A DNA stretch of 64,000 nucleotides from Neobacillus kokaensis. GTDB lineage: Bacteria; Bacillota; Bacilli; Bacillales; Cytobacillaceae. Shown here one piece after another: positions 51,846-61,615 of this stretch. How positions within the stretch are numbered: position 1 is the first letter of the stretch; every line of letters begins with the position of its first letter. The notes below the pieces were generated by a model that worked only from the letters and a program-made list of their open reading frames with translations, ran no database searches and was not told where the DNA came from. The translations under genes and the position numbers were made by a program. Location: NCBI RefSeq assembly GCF_014656545.1, contig NZ_BNDS01000004.1, positions 1 to 64,000 of the forward strand, given 5' to 3'.

Positions 51846-53342
51846 TTATTTTTTTCCAACCGATTCTAGTAAATGATCTAGGCAAGCTTTCGTTATTCGC
51901 CCTTCGATGAGGCGCTCCCCATCCGTATATCCTTCTTCACGCCCATCCAGCTCACCCACCAGCCGCTGTCGCCAAAACTCCAAGCGGTGACGATATTCCT
52001 CTTTATTACTAAGATTGGTCACTTCCTGAGGATCTTCCACGAGATTGAACAACTGCTCTTCCCCGGTCCGAGAATACCAGATATATTTTTCTTTTCCATC
52101 AGTTAGGTAATGATGAGAAAGCTGACCATGTGCATGTTCCCCGTGAATGTACTCGCGCCACTCTTCAGACTGCTCAGCTAATAAGTTTAATACGCTCTTC
52201 CCTTCTACGGTTTCAGGAATCTCTACATTTGCAGCATCCAGCAAGGTCGGCATAATATCACGAAGCTCAACCACTTCTTCAACTACCTGATTTTTCTTTA
52301 TTCCTAGTAGGTTTCCAGGATCGGAAAGGATAAATGGAACCTTGGCGCTTCCTTCATATGCTAAGGACTTGCGGAAAAGGTGATGATCTCCCAGCAATTC
52401 ACCATGGTCAGAAACGAACAAAACAACCGTATTGTGTAACACACCGTGTTCTTCCATTGCGATCATGAAGCGGCCGATTTGATAATCGATATGGGTAATC
52501 AGTGCATAGTAGGCCGCCCGTGCGCGCTGCAGACGATTCTTTGGCACCTTTCCTCTATCGGTAATAGGATTGTATCCGAATCTTTGTAGATCTTCTTGTT
52601 CAGCCCAATCACCCACAGGCGGATCTGGCAGCTCTAAATCTTTATACATATCGAAAAATACCTGCGGCGGATCAAACGGCGGATGCGGCCTGACAAAGGA
52701 CATTTTTAAGAAAAATGGCTTTGTTGGATCACGCCTTCTCAAGAAATCGATCGACTGCGTTACCACCCAATTGGTTGGATGTAAAGATTCTGGTAAATGC
52801 CATGGTCTTGCCACTGTAGAAGCATTGCAATCCAGTCCTAAATCAATTAAATCTACCTGGGAACCTGCCTGTTCTTTTAACCACGGTAAATAATCATCAC
52901 CACTGTAATTATAGGAGTCTGCCTCAAGGTTCTGTTGCTTAAAGCGGTTATAATGCAGATAGCCATCATGCAGCACTACATTGTGAAAACCAACTAGGTT
53001 TCTTGCAGGATAAACATGCATCTTTCCAACTGCCTGGGTATGATATCCTGCCTTTGCCAATTCACCTGGCAAAGTATGTTCATAGTTCCAAGGAATTCTA
53101 TCTTGATAGCCTACCCGGCCGGTAGATGTTTGTGACATTCCTGTTAATACAGACGCCCTTGCTGGTACACAGGTTGGTGTTGCTGCGTATGTATTTTTAA
53201 AAAGAACGCCATTGCGGGCAAGCTGATCGAGATTGGGTGTATCGACTACGGGATGATCCAGCAAGCTTAAACAATCTCCACGCATTTGATCAACCATGAT
53301 TAATAATATATTGGGCTTCAAGGTGCAATCACAACCTTTCAT
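51846..53342 (-). CDS. S1-family sulfatase, cytoplasmic
   Basis: About 498 residues. Asn-Ile-Leu-Leu-Ile-Met-Val-Asp-Gln starts the alkaline-phosphatase fold and Cys58 in Cys-Val-Pro-Ala-Arg-Ala-Ser is the residue to be turned into formylglycine (C-x-P-x-R). Asp-His-Gly-Glu-Leu-Leu-Gly-Asp-His is the second metal site. There is no signal peptide, so it should act on imported sulfated sugar, and a cytoplasmic maturase is needed. The start is uncertain: ATG 53342 lacks a ribosome site and TTG 53321 is possible. It is last in the 52-64 kb glycan operon. Confidence 0.85.
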   Translation of the reverse strand: MKGCDCTLKPNILLIMVDQMRGDCLSLLDHPVVDTPNLDQLARNGVLFKNTYAATPTCVPARASVLTGMSQTSTGRVGYQDRIPWNYEHTLPGELAKAGYHTQAVGKMHVYPARNLVGFHNVVLHDGYLHYNRFKQQNLEADSYNYSGDDYLPWLKEQAGSQVDLIDLGLDCNASTVARPWHLPESLHPTNWVVTQSIDFLRRRDPTKPFFLKMSFVRPHPPFDPPQVFFDMYKDLELPDPPVGDWAEQEDLQRFGYNPITDRGKVPKNRLQRARAAYYALITHIDYQIGRFMIAMEEHGVLHNTVVLFVSDHGELLGDHHLFRKSLAYEGSAKVPFILSDPGNLLGIKKNQVVEEVVELRDIMPTLLDAANVEIPETVEGKSVLNLLAEQSEEWREYIHGEHAHGQLSHHYLTDGKEKYIWYSRTGEEQLFNLVEDPQEVTNLSNKEEYRHRLEFWRQRLVGELDGREEGYTDGERLIEGRITKACLDHLLESVGKK

Positions 53343-53394
53343 TTAGTCAAAATATAACGCCCTAATTCTGAACAAGGCATGTAAGCATTGTCTC

Positions 53395-54276
53395 TTATTT
53401 AAAAGTCCGAATAAATTTAATTGCCTCGCCAATATCTTGAACAGGACTCGTGCCGACTTCACGTTCAATTGTTAAGTACCCCGTGTAGCCAATTGATTGG
53501 AGAGCGGCAAAATACTGGTTAAAATCCACCTTCCCTTGACCTAATGGAAGCTCTCTGAAAAACTCTCCCTCGGTCACCATTTTTGCAATTTGTTCATGGT
53601 CCACTCCGTTGCCGAAGTCCAGCGAACCATAGACAGCACGAGGATCAACCTGCTTCAGCCTGATGCCATCTTTTACATGGGTATGAACAATATATTCCTT
53701 TAGCAGTTTAACTCCTTCTACCGGATCATCTCCGGTAACCATCACCATATTGGCCGGGTCAAAGTTTACGGAAACACCGTTAGTGCTTAGCGAATCCAAG
53801 AAGTTTTTTAACGTTAACGAAGTTTCTGGACCCGTTTCTATCGCAAAATAAGCGTTTAAGCTTTTAGCATAAACCCCCAATTCCTCACAGGCTTTTTGCA
53901 TTGATGCATACACTTCAGATGATGGATCTTCTGGAACTATTCCAATGTGAGTCGTAACGATATTGGTTCCAAGCTCAACCGCTAAATCAAGAATTCTTTT
54001 GGACTTCTCAACCTTTTCTGGATTCGCATCCTTATCTTGAAATCCATGTCCGCCTAAATCACCGCAAAGTGCTGAGATTTCCAACCCTAATGACGCGATA
54101 TAATCCTTTAATTCCTTTCTTGCAGCAGAAGTCAAATTTTCTGGGCTCATTTCTCCATCAACCGCATAAATTTGGACACCATCTGCACCAAGCTCTTTCG
54201 CCACCTTCAACCCTTCACGGATAGGCAGGCGCAAACTATCGACAATAATTCCAATCTTATTTTCTAATTTTATCAT
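53395..54276 (-). CDS. Sugar phosphate isomerase/epimerase
   Basis: 293-residue TIM barrel of the AP-endonuclease-2-like group. Metal ligands fit Ala-Ile-Glu-Thr-Gly-Pro (Glu), Asn-Phe-Asp-Pro-Ala-Asn (Asp), His-Thr-His-Val-Lys-Asp (His) and Thr-Ile-Glu-Arg-Glu (Glu). In glycan operons this family often works with Gfo/Idh/MocA oxidoreductases. ATG 54276 is preferred to the frame start at 54297 for the ribosome site GGGAGA 7 bases upstream. Confidence 0.75.
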   Translation of the reverse strand: MIKLENKIGIIVDSLRLPIREGLKVAKELGADGVQIYAVDGEMSPENLTSAARKELKDYIASLGLEISALCGDLGGHGFQDKDANPEKVEKSKRILDLAVELGTNIVTTHIGIVPEDPSSEVYASMQKACEELGVYAKSLNAYFAIETGPETSLTLKNFLDSLSTNGVSVNFDPANMVMVTGDDPVEGVKLLKEYIVHTHVKDGIRLKQVDPRAVYGSLDFGNGVDHEQIAKMVTEGEFFRELPLGQGKVDFNQYFAALQSIGYTGYLTIEREVGTSPVQDIGEAIKFIRTFK

Positions 54277-54293
54277 TTTACATTCTCCCTTTC

Positions 54294-54398
54294 TCACAAT
54301 CTTTCGATAAATCCTGACCCAATTTTCCCACCGGCAGGAACCTCTTCCAGTGCTCCAACTACTATCGCTATTGACTTAGATTTACTTTCTAGTCTACG
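54294..54398 (-). pseudogene. In-frame continuation of the GH20-like gene after its stop
   Basis: Directly after the TAA at 54399-54401 the same frame stays open for 34 codons to a TGA at 54294-54296. The translation contains Val-Val-Gly-Ala-Leu-Glu-Glu-Val-Pro-Ala-Gly-Gly-Lys and Gly-Ser-Gly-Phe-Ile-Glu-Arg-Leu, protein-like and not random. It fills the gap up to the ribosome site of the next gene, which suggests that the TAA is a recent nonsense mutation or a sequence error. Confidence 0.5.
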
Positions 54399-55427
54399 TT
54401 ATGAGAGCTCTTTCGTAATCACATCAAGAGTACGATAAAGCTCATCCAGTTCCCCTAACTCTTCCTCTCTTGTAAAGGAGGACGAAGTTAAATGAATAAA
54501 TTTTTCAAAGGCTTCTTGATTCCAGCCATTCCACGAGGTGACTGCCATTCCAAGCAAGCGATCCGGCTCCGATGTTTCAACTGCCTGGCGCTTGCTCTCC
54601 TTAAGAAAATCTACTGCTGCTTCTGTTTTATACCAGCAGGAAGGAATTACCGAGAATCCCTTTTCTAAAAAGATACCAATCGAAGGATACGAATCCAAAG
54701 GATCATAATGCCAATCCATCAAGACAATATCTGTCGGTATCGCCGAAATAGCCTTGTGGGTACCAAAGGTATCGCCTTCCCATCGGTTATAACCAGTTGC
54801 CTCACTGTCATTTAACCGGTCCGCCCACATATACATCTGGACACCACGCTCTTTCACTAAATATCCATGCAAATCATTTATTGCTTTAGCGAAAAGCTCT
54901 CCCCGCTCTTTCCCCTTGCATCGCGGGCACTGGTCATCAGCAAGCGCGTAAACTTCATCCATGCCTACATGCATCGCATCTGCATCAAAGGCATCAATGA
55001 TTTCACCAAGCAGATCAAAGGCAAGCGCGTTGATTTCTGGATGCAGCGGACACCAGCTGCGGCAGAAAAAGTCAGGCCATTTTGCATCTAATGGGATATG
55101 TGGTGTTTCATCAAATTCAGGATAGGCTTTTAACAGTGAGTTAGGCGCTCCGCCCCAGCCCTGATGACCAAGACATTGAAACAGTGGAATGACACGTATA
55201 CCATGCCGCTTACAAACATCGGCAATTTCCCTAGCATCCTGTTTTGTTAAAGTTCCTTCAGTGATTTCCGGATGTTTTTCAAAAACAAACGATGTATTGC
55301 ATTCAATGATTAGCTGATTAATACCTTTTGGTGCCAGTACTTTTTCGATAAACTGCTTGAATGGTTCTACCAGCTGATGTGATCCAAAACGGAGATGAAA
55401 CGCTTTAACAGAATCGGTCTTTTTCAC
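54399..55427 (-). CDS. GH20-like beta-N-acetylhexosaminidase family protein
   Basis: 342 residues. TIM-barrel protein with His-Val-Gly-Met-Asp-Glu-Val, matching the Asp-Glu catalytic pair of GH20 enzymes, and a late Met-Ala-Val-Thr-Ser-Trp-Asn-Gly-Trp. Four Cys near Asp-Gln-Cys-Pro-Arg-Cys-Lys may bind metal. No signal peptide. It is shorter than typical GH20 enzymes, and may be cut at the C-terminus by an in-frame stop (see 54294-54398). It neighbours GH125 and GH38 genes, as a GH20 gene does in the pneumococcal N-glycan locus. Removal of terminal GlcNAc/GalNAc is likely, not proved. Confidence 0.7.
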   Translation of the reverse strand: MKKTDSVKAFHLRFGSHQLVEPFKQFIEKVLAPKGINQLIIECNTSFVFEKHPEITEGTLTKQDAREIADVCKRHGIRVIPLFQCLGHQGWGGAPNSLLKAYPEFDETPHIPLDAKWPDFFCRSWCPLHPEINALAFDLLGEIIDAFDADAMHVGMDEVYALADDQCPRCKGKERGELFAKAINDLHGYLVKERGVQMYMWADRLNDSEATGYNRWEGDTFGTHKAISAIPTDIVLMDWHYDPLDSYPSIGIFLEKGFSVIPSCWYKTEAAVDFLKESKRQAVETSEPDRLLGMAVTSWNGWNQEAFEKFIHLTSSSFTREEELGELDELYRTLDVITKELS

Positions 55428-55442
55428 TTGATAAACATCCTT

Positions 55443-56753
55443 TCATTGGCCTATTTTTGATAGTGCATTGCCTTTTACATATTTGTTGCACATTGTTAAT
55501 AGAAATTCACTGAACATTGAATTTGCCCAAGAGAACCATAGCCGCGTAAACTTTTCTGGTGCGTCAACATGAAAGCCTTCGTGCATCAAGTTGGCATTCG
55601 CATCCGTGGTTTTAAACAGCTCCAAAATTTCAACCCTTTCCTGATCGGAAACTGCTGTCATCCCCTGTATGGCTAGGGCAATATGCCAAATAAATTGGGG
55701 CGGCGTGTGCGGACTGCCGATGCCTTTAGCGGCACTTCCTTCATAAAAATAAGGATTCTCCTCGCTTAAAATAAATTTCCTTGTATTTAAATAAATCGGG
55801 TCATCCGGGCTGCAATAGCCGAGGTACGGCATGGATAATAGACTTGGGACATTGGCATCGTCCATTAAGTTATAGTTTCCAAGTCCGTCTGTTTCATAGA
55901 CATATATCTTCCCGTACTCTGGGTGTTTTACTATACCAAACGTTTGGATTCCGCGATCAATTTCCTCCGCCAGCCTTACAGATTCTTCGAATAATTCATC
56001 ATCGTTTAAAACTTTCTCAGCAATTTCAGAAAGCTGTTTCAGCACAACAACCGCAAACATATTGGCTGGAATTAAATAGCCATACTGGCAGGCATCATCA
56101 CTTGGACGGAAGCCTGACCAGGTCATTCCAGTATAGGTCACCAAGCTGCCTTTTCCATCTCGAGTTAATGTATCTGAAGGTGGGCAATTGTCACGTTCAA
56201 ACCGATAAGGAGATTGCTCCTCATGATTCTGTTCAACCACCCATAGTGCGAGAATTTTTTCTACTGCAGTTTGAAAGCTTTCATTAAAATGGGAGGTTCT
56301 ACCTGTTGCCTTCCAAAATAAATAAGCAAGCTGGATAGGATAACAAAGAGAATCAATTTCATATTTTCGTTCCCAAATCAACGGCGTCATCTCTGTTGAA
56401 TCCTCATGGTACCGCTGTCCGTTTGGTTCTTCATTAAAACCGTTGGCATATGGATCATGATTGATATAAGCAAATTGGCTGTTTATAACCCCTTCAATCA
56501 TGTCTGCGATTTCCGGATCGGTCTCTGCCAGGAGCAGATAAGGGCGGACTTGGGCGGCAGAATCCCGCAGCCACATTGCCGGTATATCCCCTGTGATTAC
56601 GAAGATAGAACCGTCCTTCCGCTTTTTTAATGTTGTTTCATAGGTATTAGAAAAACAATTCTCAAACAATGCTTGTACCTTTGGATCTTGGTGAAAAATT
56701 GTTTTCACTTCTTCAATCAGTGCTTTCATGCTGGCTGGCAATTGGTTTGTCAT
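55443..56753 (-). CDS. GH125 exo-alpha-1,6-mannosidase
   Basis: 436 residues. GH125 (former DUF1237) hallmarks: Met-Trp-Leu-Arg-Asp-Ser-Ala-Ala-Gln, Glu-Pro-Asn-Gly-Gln-Arg-Tyr-His, Tyr-Glu-Ile-Asp-Ser-Leu-Cys-Tyr-Pro and Trp-Ser-Gly-Phe-Arg-Pro-Ser-Asp-Asp. The family is metal-independent and removes alpha-1,6-linked mannose. No signal peptide. ATG 56753 overlaps the GH38 stop (ATGA), so the two are translationally coupled. Confidence 0.93.
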   Translation of the reverse strand: MTNQLPASMKALIEEVKTIFHQDPKVQALFENCFSNTYETTLKKRKDGSIFVITGDIPAMWLRDSAAQVRPYLLLAETDPEIADMIEGVINSQFAYINHDPYANGFNEEPNGQRYHEDSTEMTPLIWERKYEIDSLCYPIQLAYLFWKATGRTSHFNESFQTAVEKILALWVVEQNHEEQSPYRFERDNCPPSDTLTRDGKGSLVTYTGMTWSGFRPSDDACQYGYLIPANMFAVVVLKQLSEIAEKVLNDDELFEESVRLAEEIDRGIQTFGIVKHPEYGKIYVYETDGLGNYNLMDDANVPSLLSMPYLGYCSPDDPIYLNTRKFILSEENPYFYEGSAAKGIGSPHTPPQFIWHIALAIQGMTAVSDQERVEILELFKTTDANANLMHEGFHVDAPEKFTRLWFSWANSMFSEFLLTMCNKYVKGNALSKIGQ

Positions 56754-59457
56754 GAAAAAAAGTTCTCCTTTTTCTTAAGACCTACTGTAACAATCTCATA
56801 AGGATTGACGGAAATCGAGTTTTCAAGATTTATGCCTTCTTGCTCTAAGACATTGCTTTTATATTTTTTTGCAGCAGTGAAATGCGGTAGGATTCTTAAA
56901 TCCTCATGTTCATTAGACAGGTTATACCAACGAATCATAACATCACCTGTTTTCTCTGCTGTCTTCATTGATGAAAAAGCAAGCTTGGAACCCGACCACT
57001 CAACACATGTATGCGTTAAAGGAAGTTTCCCATCGTGGAGATTCGTTTGCTTGACACCCCACGGAATCTGGAACTGATATGCCTCAGTGTAGGCATCATC
57101 TCCATGAGGAATGATTTTAAAATGCACCGTCTGTTCTCCCAGGCATTGGGCTTCCGGTGTTGGGAAATAGCCCCAGTCTCCTAATTCTCTTACCGCACGA
57201 AGGATTGTAATAGCAATCGTATTCTTTCCATCGCGAATAACCTCGTATTCATTCAGCCCTTTATTGGCAATTGTTAGACCAGCTTGTTCATTGTGGACGC
57301 TTACAAACGCTTGCTGGTGCTGGCAGTTGCTTGGATTCTTCCATTCCTTTGATGGAAGATTGTCTCGCTTGGCCGCTTCAAAAATGGAATCCGCATAATG
57401 GCAGCTGGTTTCTATTTCAGTCGGGAATAACACACGCAAGCGATGGTCGGTAACTTGATTATCAAAAGAGGTTGTCACATCAATACCCTTCCCATGTTTT
57501 TCAAGCTTGACAATTGTTTTGATTGTAAAAGGTGTCGTTTCCGCTGCCCGCTGTGATTTTCGGGAGGTAAACCAAACGAGCTGGCTTTGTTCCGTATCCA
57601 GTTCATCGCTTGCCCCGGATGGGAGTTCCCATTGATGAACTATTTCAAGCACTGCCTGGAGTGGAGAATCTTCTATGATTCGAATATCAGCCAGCACATT
57701 CTCCGTCGTCAAGCTGTTTTCACCATCTGGCTGGCGGTACATATACTCATTGCCAATGTCGCCGCTATCTTCATAGATACAAAGATTTTTGAACACTTTG
57801 CCGCTCTTTTTATCCTTAACAGTTAATGAACCGTTATCAGCTACATTGATAAGTAGAAAATCATTTTCTATTTCTCTATCATGATTAAATAACGAGTGGC
57901 TGCTTTTTGTTTCTGACATTGATTCCTTTACAAAAGCATACGTTTTATGACCTAGACCTGGAATATCAATTGCTTCGAACGTAAGTCTAACTTTTCTTGC
58001 CATATATGGCTGACGAAATTGATCGTCCGGCAAATCGTAGCCAAATTGAATGCTCAGATCCTTTAATTCAAATGGATAGTGATTGCCTGTCTCATCCACC
58101 AAGACGCGTCCATCAAGCGGGATATTCAGCAATTCTGCTTTATTAACTCCCTTTGAATAGTATTGGCGCTCCAGGTCAAGATCTATTGTAACAACCCCGG
58201 TCCGCTTCCAGCCCGAAGTGTTAAATACAGTAAATGGAATGGCGTCATCCCCATATTTACGATACGTATTTGTATTTATCTGGTTTGTGATCGCAGCCAT
58301 ACTATCATCAATAATCATTTCCGCCACATGCCTGCTTTTTTCAAATCTGGTTACCATTTCACGATGCACCTCGTCCACACTGCAGCCGCAGATGCTGTCA
58401 TGCGGATGATTTTGCATTAGTGTTTTCCATGCATATGAAAATAAATGATGCGGGTACTTCTCACCTGCAAGATAAGCGAAAGAAGCCAGTGGTTCGGCCA
58501 CTTTTTCCAGCATTGTCTGCCCTATTTGGTTAAGCTGCTTTAAATATATGCGTGCTGAAGCCGTATTGACGAGCGTCCCCCAGCCATCTGTATGCTGGCT
58601 ACGCAGTTCCCCGTTGATCACCTTTAAATCATTGGGAAGTGATTGTTTAACTTGTTGGATATACTGGTCGAAATCTGAATGAATAAATTCATAGTCAGGA
58701 AATAGTTCCTGGGCCACAGTGATAGCTCCCGATAAATCTGTTTGAACCGGCTGATGGTCACAGCCATTCATCATTAACAAATGAGGAGTTGCCGCATATT
58801 TTTCAGCATTGGCAATCCTTTGCTTCCAAAACTCCCGTGCTTCTTCACGTAAAACAGGGATTTCATTGCCGTTGCTATACCAATTTGCAAACAAAATCCC
58901 AAGTACGGTGGACCCATCTGGCGACTGCCAAATCATTTCCGAATAAGGAGATTCGTAATCTTCGGATTCACTTACCATATTGTTGAATCCGGTAGGTTTA
59001 ACTCCTCTGCCAAAAACAGCAGTGTCAATGCCGGCTTGCTTAAGAATTTGCGGAGCCTGACCCATGTTGCCAAACGAGTCAGGAAAATAGCCGAGCATTG
59101 ATACCTTACTGCCCCATCCCACCGCATCCTTTAACCCATACTGGAGATTGCGAAGTTGGCTTCACTGCTTGTTAAAAATTCATCCTGCAGGATGTACCAT
59201 GGACCAATATGAATTCTATCCTCATCTATGAATTGTTTCAGTTTTTCTTTCATTTCAGGACGGAATTGCAGATAGTCATCAAGGATGATGGTCTGGCCAT
59301 CGAGATGAAAACTTTTAAAATTTGAATCTTTTTCTAATGTTTCAATTAGTTGATCCATTAGTTTGCAAAGCAAAACATGGTGCTTTTCGAATGGCAAATA
59401 CCATTCTCGGTCCCAATGGGTGTGGGAAATGATATGAACAAACTTTTTCTTGTTCAA
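56750..59457 (-). pseudogene. GH38 alpha-mannosidase, frameshifted (MngB-like)
   Basis: Two frames make one GH38 enzyme. The N-terminal part (59457-59131) has His-Thr-His-Trp-Asp-Arg-Glu-Trp-Tyr (zinc site); the C-terminal part (from about 59150) has Gly-Tyr-Phe-Pro-Asp-Ser-Phe-Gly-Asn-Met-Gly-Gln with the nucleophile Asp. Adding one T in the AACTT at 59153-59157 joins them as Glu-Ala-Asn-Phe-Arg-Asn-Leu-Gln-Tyr-Gly-Leu and gives 902 residues, near the usual MngB length. So one base was lost, either in nature or in sequencing. TTG 59457 is the start, with GGAGGG 6 bases upstream. GH125 follows with a 4-base overlap. Confidence 0.85.
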
Positions 59458-59552
59458 CCTGAACCCTCCATCATCTTTATTTCTATGTATTTGGGTCACT
59501 AAACCTGTTGGATAGTGACCGCTTATTCATTTTTTATTAGTGCTTGAACATA

Positions 59553-59641
59553 TATCTGCAACTTTGAGTGATTTATCTGCAGTTTTTCTTATATATCTGC
59601 AATTTCGGGTGATTTATCTGCGATTTTTCAAATATTTATGC
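59553..59641. repeat. 21-bp periodic repeat array, core TATCTGC
   Basis: TATCTGC begins at 59553, 59574, 59594 and 59615, with a decayed TTTATGC at 59635; steps are 20-21. The unit GATTTATCTGCAATTTC is a third variant of the arrays at 6111-6330 and 7101-7212. It fills the 160-bp gap between the isomerase gene and the GH38 gene. Confidence 0.75.
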
Positions 59642-59660
59642 AAATTTACTTTTACACAGC

Positions 59661-60515
59661 CTAAACGGCATCCCAAATCCTGCGGACATTATCGAAGCTT
59701 ATTTTGGCTGCCTTCTCGCAATCTTCCATTCCTTCAAACTCAATGGAAATAAAACCATCATAGCCTGATTGTTTAATAACCTTTAAGACTTCAGGTAAAT
59801 TGATATCTCCATGTCCTGTGATCGCCCCCCGTAAATAATTGCCAGAACTTGAAGGGAACCAGCCTTCTCCAAGACCTAGCGGTGAGCTTCTGCGGTAAAA
59901 ATCTTTCACATGCACCATTGAGGCGAATGGAATATTTTTCTTCACAGCTGACACCGGATCCTCATCCACGCAGAGGAAATTCCCTGTATCCAGCGTTGTT
60001 TTAAAGTTTTCCTTATCCACTTCGTGAATCAATCGCTGCACCCGGTCGCTTGCCTGTACATAATAGCCATGGTTTTCAACACTTGTCACAACACCAAATT
60101 GGGCCGCATATTCAGCAATCGTACGGCAAGCTTCAGCCATTCGTGGCAGATCCTGTTCAAAGTCCCTGATAGAAATCTCGTTAGGGGACTTCCACGCTAC
60201 ATCATGCCGCATCAATTTGACACCAAGGCGGTGTGCAATATCAACTTCTTTTTTAATACGCTCGATTTCGTTTTCAAAGTTATCTGTTAAAAAATTCGCT
60301 CCAACAGCATAATTGGAGATTTCGATTCCTGCTTCCTCCGCTTTTTGCCGGATTGCATCGGCGAGCGAAACATCCGCTGCCAAATCAAAGCCAATCGGAA
60401 CAATCTCAACATGCTCCCCGCCTAGATCTGCCACCCACTGTACGACATCTAAAATCGTCATTTTTTTCGAATTAATGGCACCTTGCAAGCTATACGAACT
60501 AATACCTAGCTTCAT
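59661..60515 (-). CDS. Sugar phosphate isomerase/epimerase
   Basis: 284-residue TIM barrel starting Met-Lys-Leu-Gly-Ile-Ser-Ser-Tyr-Ser. Ligand blocks: Ser-Val-Glu-Asn-His (Glu, His), Thr-Leu-Asp-Thr-Gly-Asn (Asp), His-Val-Lys-Asp-Phe, and Ile-Ser-Ile-Glu-Phe-Glu-Gly (Glu). Probably works with the oxidoreductase encoded just upstream, for example in 3-keto-glycoside metabolism or sugar epimerisation. ATG 60515. Confidence 0.75.
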   Translation of the reverse strand: MKLGISSYSLQGAINSKKMTILDVVQWVADLGGEHVEIVPIGFDLAADVSLADAIRQKAEEAGIEISNYAVGANFLTDNFENEIERIKKEVDIAHRLGVKLMRHDVAWKSPNEISIRDFEQDLPRMAEACRTIAEYAAQFGVVTSVENHGYYVQASDRVQRLIHEVDKENFKTTLDTGNFLCVDEDPVSAVKKNIPFASMVHVKDFYRRSSPLGLGEGWFPSSSGNYLRGAITGHGDINLPEVLKVIKQSGYDGFISIEFEGMEDCEKAAKISFDNVRRIWDAV

Positions 60516-60588
60516 TTATGAAAACCTCCATGTATTTTTTCTGCGGCTTTATTTTTACTGGTATCAACACCAATATAAAAAGAAATTT

Positions 60589-61581
60589 TTACCTTTTTAT
60601 AGGGAGATGGCTTAACTCGCCAATTTTCACCGGAAGACCCGTTTCGTGTGACCGATTGGCGGCTAGCGTAACGGCAAGTGTCTTCAATCCATCTTCATAT
60701 GAGGATAAAATTAAATTTTGGTCCCCTTGGATAATGGCATCAATAAATACGTTGTCTTGCTGTTTATAAACATCCACTTCTGACTTTAAGGTCGTTTTAG
60801 AGCCTTTCTCGAGAATCGACAATGTGCCTCCATCGATGGAAACACGAAAATCTTCACCAAATAATTCAATGCCCATTCGGTGGTCAAATTGTGCAAAAGT
60901 ACTGTCGATATGCCCAACAGCCCCTGAGTCATACACAAAGTTCAAAGAGGTCACATCCGGAATAGTAATATTTGGCACATTGCGATGAACCTGGAGGCTC
61001 ATATCAGCATAAACCTGTTCAACTTCTCCACCTAAATATCTTGCTAAGTCTACAATATGAGTCGATTGCTCCACCAGCTGACCGCCCGATTTATCCCATT
61101 CAATATACCAAGGAGTTGGTACAAATGATGATAAATAATAGCCCCTAACCATGGCAGGTTTTTTATCCTTTAGATACTCCTTGGCTTTTTCTACCGATTC
61201 CCAGTACCGCAAACAATAGCCGACCCCATTTATGATTCCGGATTGTTTAATCACTTCGGCTTTTTTAGCCACCTTATGATAGTCTAGGCCTAACGGCTTT
61301 TCTACCATTAAGTGAATTCCTCTTGCCGCTGCTTTTTCTTCTATCTCTCCGTGGGCAAATGGCGGTACAGAAACAAATAAAGCATCTAATTCTTCCTTAT
61401 CAAGCATTTCATCTACATTTGTATAAACAGTTCCGCCATATTCCTTGGCTTTTTGCAGTGCTGTTTCTTCAGAAATATCACAAATCGCAGTAACCTCTGC
61501 CTTCTCATTTTTGCTGATATTTTGTAAATGTGTATTGGCAATTCCTCCGGCCCCGACAAATCCCACTTTTACTTTTTTCAT
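60589..61581 (-). CDS. Gfo/Idh/MocA-family oxidoreductase
   Basis: 330 residues. N-terminal Rossmann fold with Gly-Ala-Gly-Gly-Ile-Ala, then Glu-Lys-Pro-Leu-Gly (catalytic Lys) and a C-terminal beta-sheet domain with Ser-Thr-His-Ile-Val-Asp-Leu-Ala-Arg. NAD(P)-dependent oxidation or reduction of a sugar or inositol; sequence alone does not tell an inositol dehydrogenase from other members. ATG 61581 is preferred to 61590 because GAGG is only one base from the latter. Confidence 0.82.
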   Translation of the reverse strand: MKKVKVGFVGAGGIANTHLQNISKNEKAEVTAICDISEETALQKAKEYGGTVYTNVDEMLDKEELDALFVSVPPFAHGEIEEKAAARGIHLMVEKPLGLDYHKVAKKAEVIKQSGIINGVGYCLRYWESVEKAKEYLKDKKPAMVRGYYLSSFVPTPWYIEWDKSGGQLVEQSTHIVDLARYLGGEVEQVYADMSLQVHRNVPNITIPDVTSLNFVYDSGAVGHIDSTFAQFDHRMGIELFGEDFRVSIDGGTLSILEKGSKTTLKSEVDVYKQQDNVFIDAIIQGDQNLILSSYEDGLKTLAVTLAANRSHETGLPVKIGELSHLPIKR

Positions 61582-61615
61582 AGGTTTCATACCTCATCTC
61601 TTCAAAGATTGTTTC

